6,371 nt of DNA from an uncultured Polaromonas sp. (GTDB taxonomy: Bacteria; Pseudomonadota; Gammaproteobacteria; Burkholderiales; Burkholderiaceae). How positions within the stretch are numbered: position 1 is the first letter of the stretch; the number at the start of each line of letters is the position of its first letter. The notes below the pieces were generated by a model. The model saw only the letters and a list, made by a program, of their open reading frames with translations. It was not told where the DNA came from and made no database searches. Position numbers and translations under genes: made by a program. Shown here in pieces: positions 4,200-6,371 of the stretch. Location: the NCBI GenBank assembly GCA_946479075.1, contig CAMLDT010000201.1, forward strand, positions 1-6,371. The letters are read 5' to 3'.

Positions 4200-5720
4200 C
4201 TAGCGGTCCTTGAGCAGGGCCTGCATCTTGCGGCGCAGAGCCTTTTCCCGCTGCTGGTCGGCCAGCCAGTCCTGCCGGATGGCCCGCGTCAGCGAAACCG
4301 CCATCAGCAGCACCACCAGCGAAAACGGCAGCGCAAAAACAATTGTGGCGGTCTGCACCGCTTTCAGGCCACCGGCGAACAGCAGGCTCAGCGCAATGCC
4401 TGAGACCAGCGTCCCCCAGATGATCTTCACGCGCGCCTGCGGCTCGGGGTCGCCGCGGCTGCTCATCATGGCCAGCACCAGCGTGGCCGAATCGCCCGAG
4501 GTGACGAAAAACACCAGGACCAGCACGGTGGCCACCACCGACATGATGGCGCCGCCGGGCAATGCGCTGAACATGGCAAACAGCGCGGTGGAGACATCGG
4601 CCTTGACCGCCTCGGCCAGCGGGACGCCCTGGAAAATCTCCATGTTCAGCGCCGTCCCGCCGAAAATGGAAAACCACGCAAACCCGACCAGCGTGGGCGC
4701 CAGCACCGTTCCGGCAATGAACTGGCGGATGGTGCGTCCACGCGAAACGCGCGCGATGAACAAGCCCACAAAAGGCGACCAGGACAGCCACCAGGCCCAG
4801 TAGAAAATGGTCCAGTCGCCGACCCACGCGTTTTCGCGGAAGGGCGTCATGCGCAGGCTCATGCGCACGAATTCGCTCAGATACGACCCCAGCGTGTTGG
4901 TAAACGTGTCGATGATGGCGATGGTTGGGCCGACCAGCAACACGGCCAGGGCCAGCCCGGCGGCGAGCAGGAGATTGCCGCTGGAGAGCCACTTGATGCC
5001 CCGGCCGACGCCGCTCAGGGCGGAAGCCAGAAACAGCACGGTGGTCACCACGATGATGCCGGCCTGCGACGCCGCACCCACCGGCAGGCCGAACACCGCG
5101 TGCAGGCCGCTGTTGATCTGTGTGGCACCCATGCCGAGCGAAGCGGCGACACCAAACGCCGTGGCCACAACGGCCAACACGTTGAAGGCTGGCGAGAGCC
5201 TCCGGATGAAGTCCCAGGGCAGCGCGTCGGTCACGGAGCTGACCAGCGCTGGGGACTTGCGGCGAAACTGGAAAAACGCAATCGACAGCCCGACGATGCC
5301 GTAAATCGCCCAGGGATGAAGCCCCCAGTGGAAGAAGGCATAACGCATGGCGGTGTTGGCGGCCTCGGGTGTGCCGGGTGTCACGCCGGGCGGTGCGGTC
5401 ACATAGTGGGAAACCGGCTCGGCCACCGCCCAGAACACCAGGCCGATGCCCATGCCCGCAGCAAACAGCATGGCAAACCACGCACCCACTGAAAACTCGG
5501 GTTCATCGTCTTCGTCGCCGAGCTTGAGGTCACCATAACGGCTGACGGCCAGAAAAAAGGCCAGCAGCACCAGGCCCAGGACAACCCAGAGATAAAACCA
5601 GCCGAAGTTGTGGGTGATGCTGCCCAGCAGGTCGCTGAACACGCTGTCCAGGGAAGCGGGAGACACCAGCCCCCAGAGTACGACCGCGGCAATCAGCCCC
5701 GCCGAGATGACCAGTTCCAT
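4200..5720 (-). CDS. BCCT-family osmolyte transporter, betaine-like
   Basis: This 506-aa inner-membrane carrier belongs to the betaine/carnitine/choline transporter family, with about 12 helices. The glycine stretch GMGIGL (89-94) has Gly at position five (G93), where choline carriers have Asp; BetP of Corynebacterium has Gly there. W132, W137 and Y140 (HWGLHPWAIY) keep the spacing of BetP W189, W194 and Y197, and WTIFYWAWWLSWSPF (303-317) supplies the other aromatic-cage tryptophans (W308, W310, W311, W314). These points favour a sodium-coupled uptake system for glycine betaine or a similar solute; the exact substrate is inferred. Both termini are short: TM1 starts at once, and a charged tail of about 28 residues (DWLADQQREKALRRKMQ) could be a small osmosensing helix. 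GGGGAG lies 5-6 nt before ATG 5720. The gene follows radA by 36 nt, so co-transcription is likely. Confidence 0.93.
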   Translation of the reverse strand: MELVISAGLIAAVVLWGLVSPASLDSVFSDLLGSITHNFGWFYLWVVLGLVLLAFFLAVSRYGDLKLGDEDDEPEFSVGAWFAMLFAAGMGIGLVFWAVAEPVSHYVTAPPGVTPGTPEAANTAMRYAFFHWGLHPWAIYGIVGLSIAFFQFRRKSPALVSSVTDALPWDFIRRLSPAFNVLAVVATAFGVAASLGMGATQINSGLHAVFGLPVGAASQAGIIVVTTVLFLASALSGVGRGIKWLSSGNLLLAAGLALAVLLVGPTIAIIDTFTNTLGSYLSEFVRMSLRMTPFRENAWVGDWTIFYWAWWLSWSPFVGLFIARVSRGRTIRQFIAGTVLAPTLVGFAWFSIFGGTALNMEIFQGVPLAEAVKADVSTALFAMFSALPGGAIMSVVATVLVLVFFVTSGDSATLVLAMMSSRGDPEPQARVKIIWGTLVSGIALSLLFAGGLKAVQTATIVFALPFSLVVLLMAVSLTRAIRQDWLADQQREKALRRKMQALLKDR

Positions 5721-5756
5721 AAGCGCTCCCCTTTTTCAGAACGCAACAGTATGAAC

Positions 5757-6371
5757 CTATTGCAGGCTGCGCACCACGTCGATGGCCTGCTCCACCCGCT
5801 CGACCGCGTGGATGGTCAGGCCCTCAATGGCTTTTTTCGGCGCGTTGGCCTTGGGCACCACGGCCACGCTGAAACCCAGCTTGGCGGCCTCCTTGAGCCG
5901 CTCCTGGCCGCGCGGCGCGGGGCGCACCTCACCAGCCAGGCCGACCTCGCCAAAAGCGATGAAGCCCTTGGGCAGCGGCTTGCCGCGCAGGCTGGAAGTG
6001 ATGGCCAGCATCACCGACAGATCGGCCGCCGGCTCGCTGATGCGCACGCCGCCGACCGCGTTGACAAACACGTCCTGGTCCATGCAGGCGATGCCCGCGT
6101 GGCGGTGCAGCACCGCCAGCAGCATGGCCAGCCGGTCCCGGTCCAGGCCGACCGACAGGCGGCGCGGACTGGGGCCGCCGCTGTCCACCAGCGCCTGGAT
6201 CTCGACCAGCAGGGGCCGCGTGCCTTCCAAGGTGACCAAGACGCAACTGCCGGGCACCGGCTCGCTGTGCTGGCTCAGGAAAATGGCGCTCGGGTTGGTC
6301 ACGCCCTTCAAGCCCTTTTCGGTCATGGCGAACACACCAATTTCGTTGACGGCGCCGAAGCGGTTCTTGAT
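5757..6371 (-). CDS. radA: DNA repair protein RadA (Sms), C-terminal part
   Basis: RadA is a RecA-like, DnaB-type helicase that extends branches during homologous recombination. The window holds 204 codons up to TAG at 5757-5759; the frame continues past the right edge, so the C4 zinc finger and Walker A/B region (about the first 250 residues of a usual 450) are outside. The RadA-specific KNRFG motif is intact at the edge (IKNRFGAVNEIG, 6336-6371). Behind it come FAMTEKGLKGVTNPSAIFLS and the Lon-protease-like domain, with SGGPSPRRLSVGLDRDRLAMLLAVLHRHAG, DVFVNAVGGVRISEPAADL and GEVGLAGEVRPAPRGQERLKEAAKLG. This domain serves as a DNA-binding scaffold and is not a working protease. It ends normally (VRSLQ) and precedes the BCCT gene by 36 nt with no terminator visible between. 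Confidence 0.96.
   Translation of the reverse strand: MKNRFGAVNEIGVFAMTEKGLKGVTNPSAIFLSQHSEPVPGSCVLVTLEGTRPLLVEIQALVDSGGPSPRRLSVGLDRDRLAMLLAVLHRHAGIACMDQDVFVNAVGGVRISEPAADLSVMLAITSSLRGKPLPKGFIAFGEVGLAGEVRPAPRGQERLKEAAKLGFSVAVVPKANAPKKAIEGLTIHAVERVEQAIDVVRSLQ

Noticed and set aside
4162..5481. A 439-codon open frame on the minus strand overlapping the transporter
   Set aside because: It is a frame shadow of the BCCT gene in GC-rich DNA. Its translation is rich in Arg, Gly and His with no domain, while the overlapping frame gives a full BCCT protein.
5721..5756. A terminator or promoter between radA and the transporter gene
   Set aside because: The 36 nt contain a Shine-Dalgarno sequence but no stable stem, T run or recognisable -35/-10 pair.

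Overview
The window is high-GC and carries six recognisable protein genes, plus the 3' end of a gene entering from the left and the C-terminal half of radA leaving on the right. Gene content points to the beta-proteobacterial family Comamonadaceae (Polaromonas / Rhodoferax / Acidovorax / Variovorax type). The pointers are the ilvE - small CHCC zinc-finger protein - waaF order and two intergenic repeat types that I recognise from memory as common in that family. No genus can be fixed from this stretch alone.

Layout, left to right. 1-185 (+): Ala/Pro-rich C-terminus of an unidentified protein. 186-481: gene-free. It holds a palindromic operator-like site, a possible -10 box, and a run of RNA hairpins ending in a strong intrinsic terminator, so a regulated small RNA of about 130 nt is plausible. 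482-1099 (+): a carboxymuconolactone decarboxylase-like protein. 1100-1258: a long imperfect palindrome between two convergent genes, whose right arm also encodes the last residues of the neighbouring heptosyltransferase. 1227-3511 (-): ilvE, the zinc-finger gene and waaF, read in that order from right to left; ilvE and the zinc-finger gene are 2 nt apart, and a three-hairpin repeat separates the latter from waaF. 3590-4036 (-): a small conserved membrane protein of unknown function. 4037-4199: a gene-free spacer with a second dispersed repeat. 4200-5720 (-): a BCCT osmolyte transporter. 5757-6371 (-): radA, missing its N-terminal half at the window edge.

The genes are mostly housekeeping: branched-chain amino-acid transamination (IlvE), LPS inner-core synthesis (WaaF), a respiratory complex I-type zinc protein, recombination and repair (RadA) and compatible-solute uptake (BCCT). 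I see no defence system, prophage, CRISPR array or complete transposon. The most interesting signals are non-coding: the 159-bp palindrome that supplies the WaaF tail, the candidate small RNA at about 283-415, and the two dispersed repeats.
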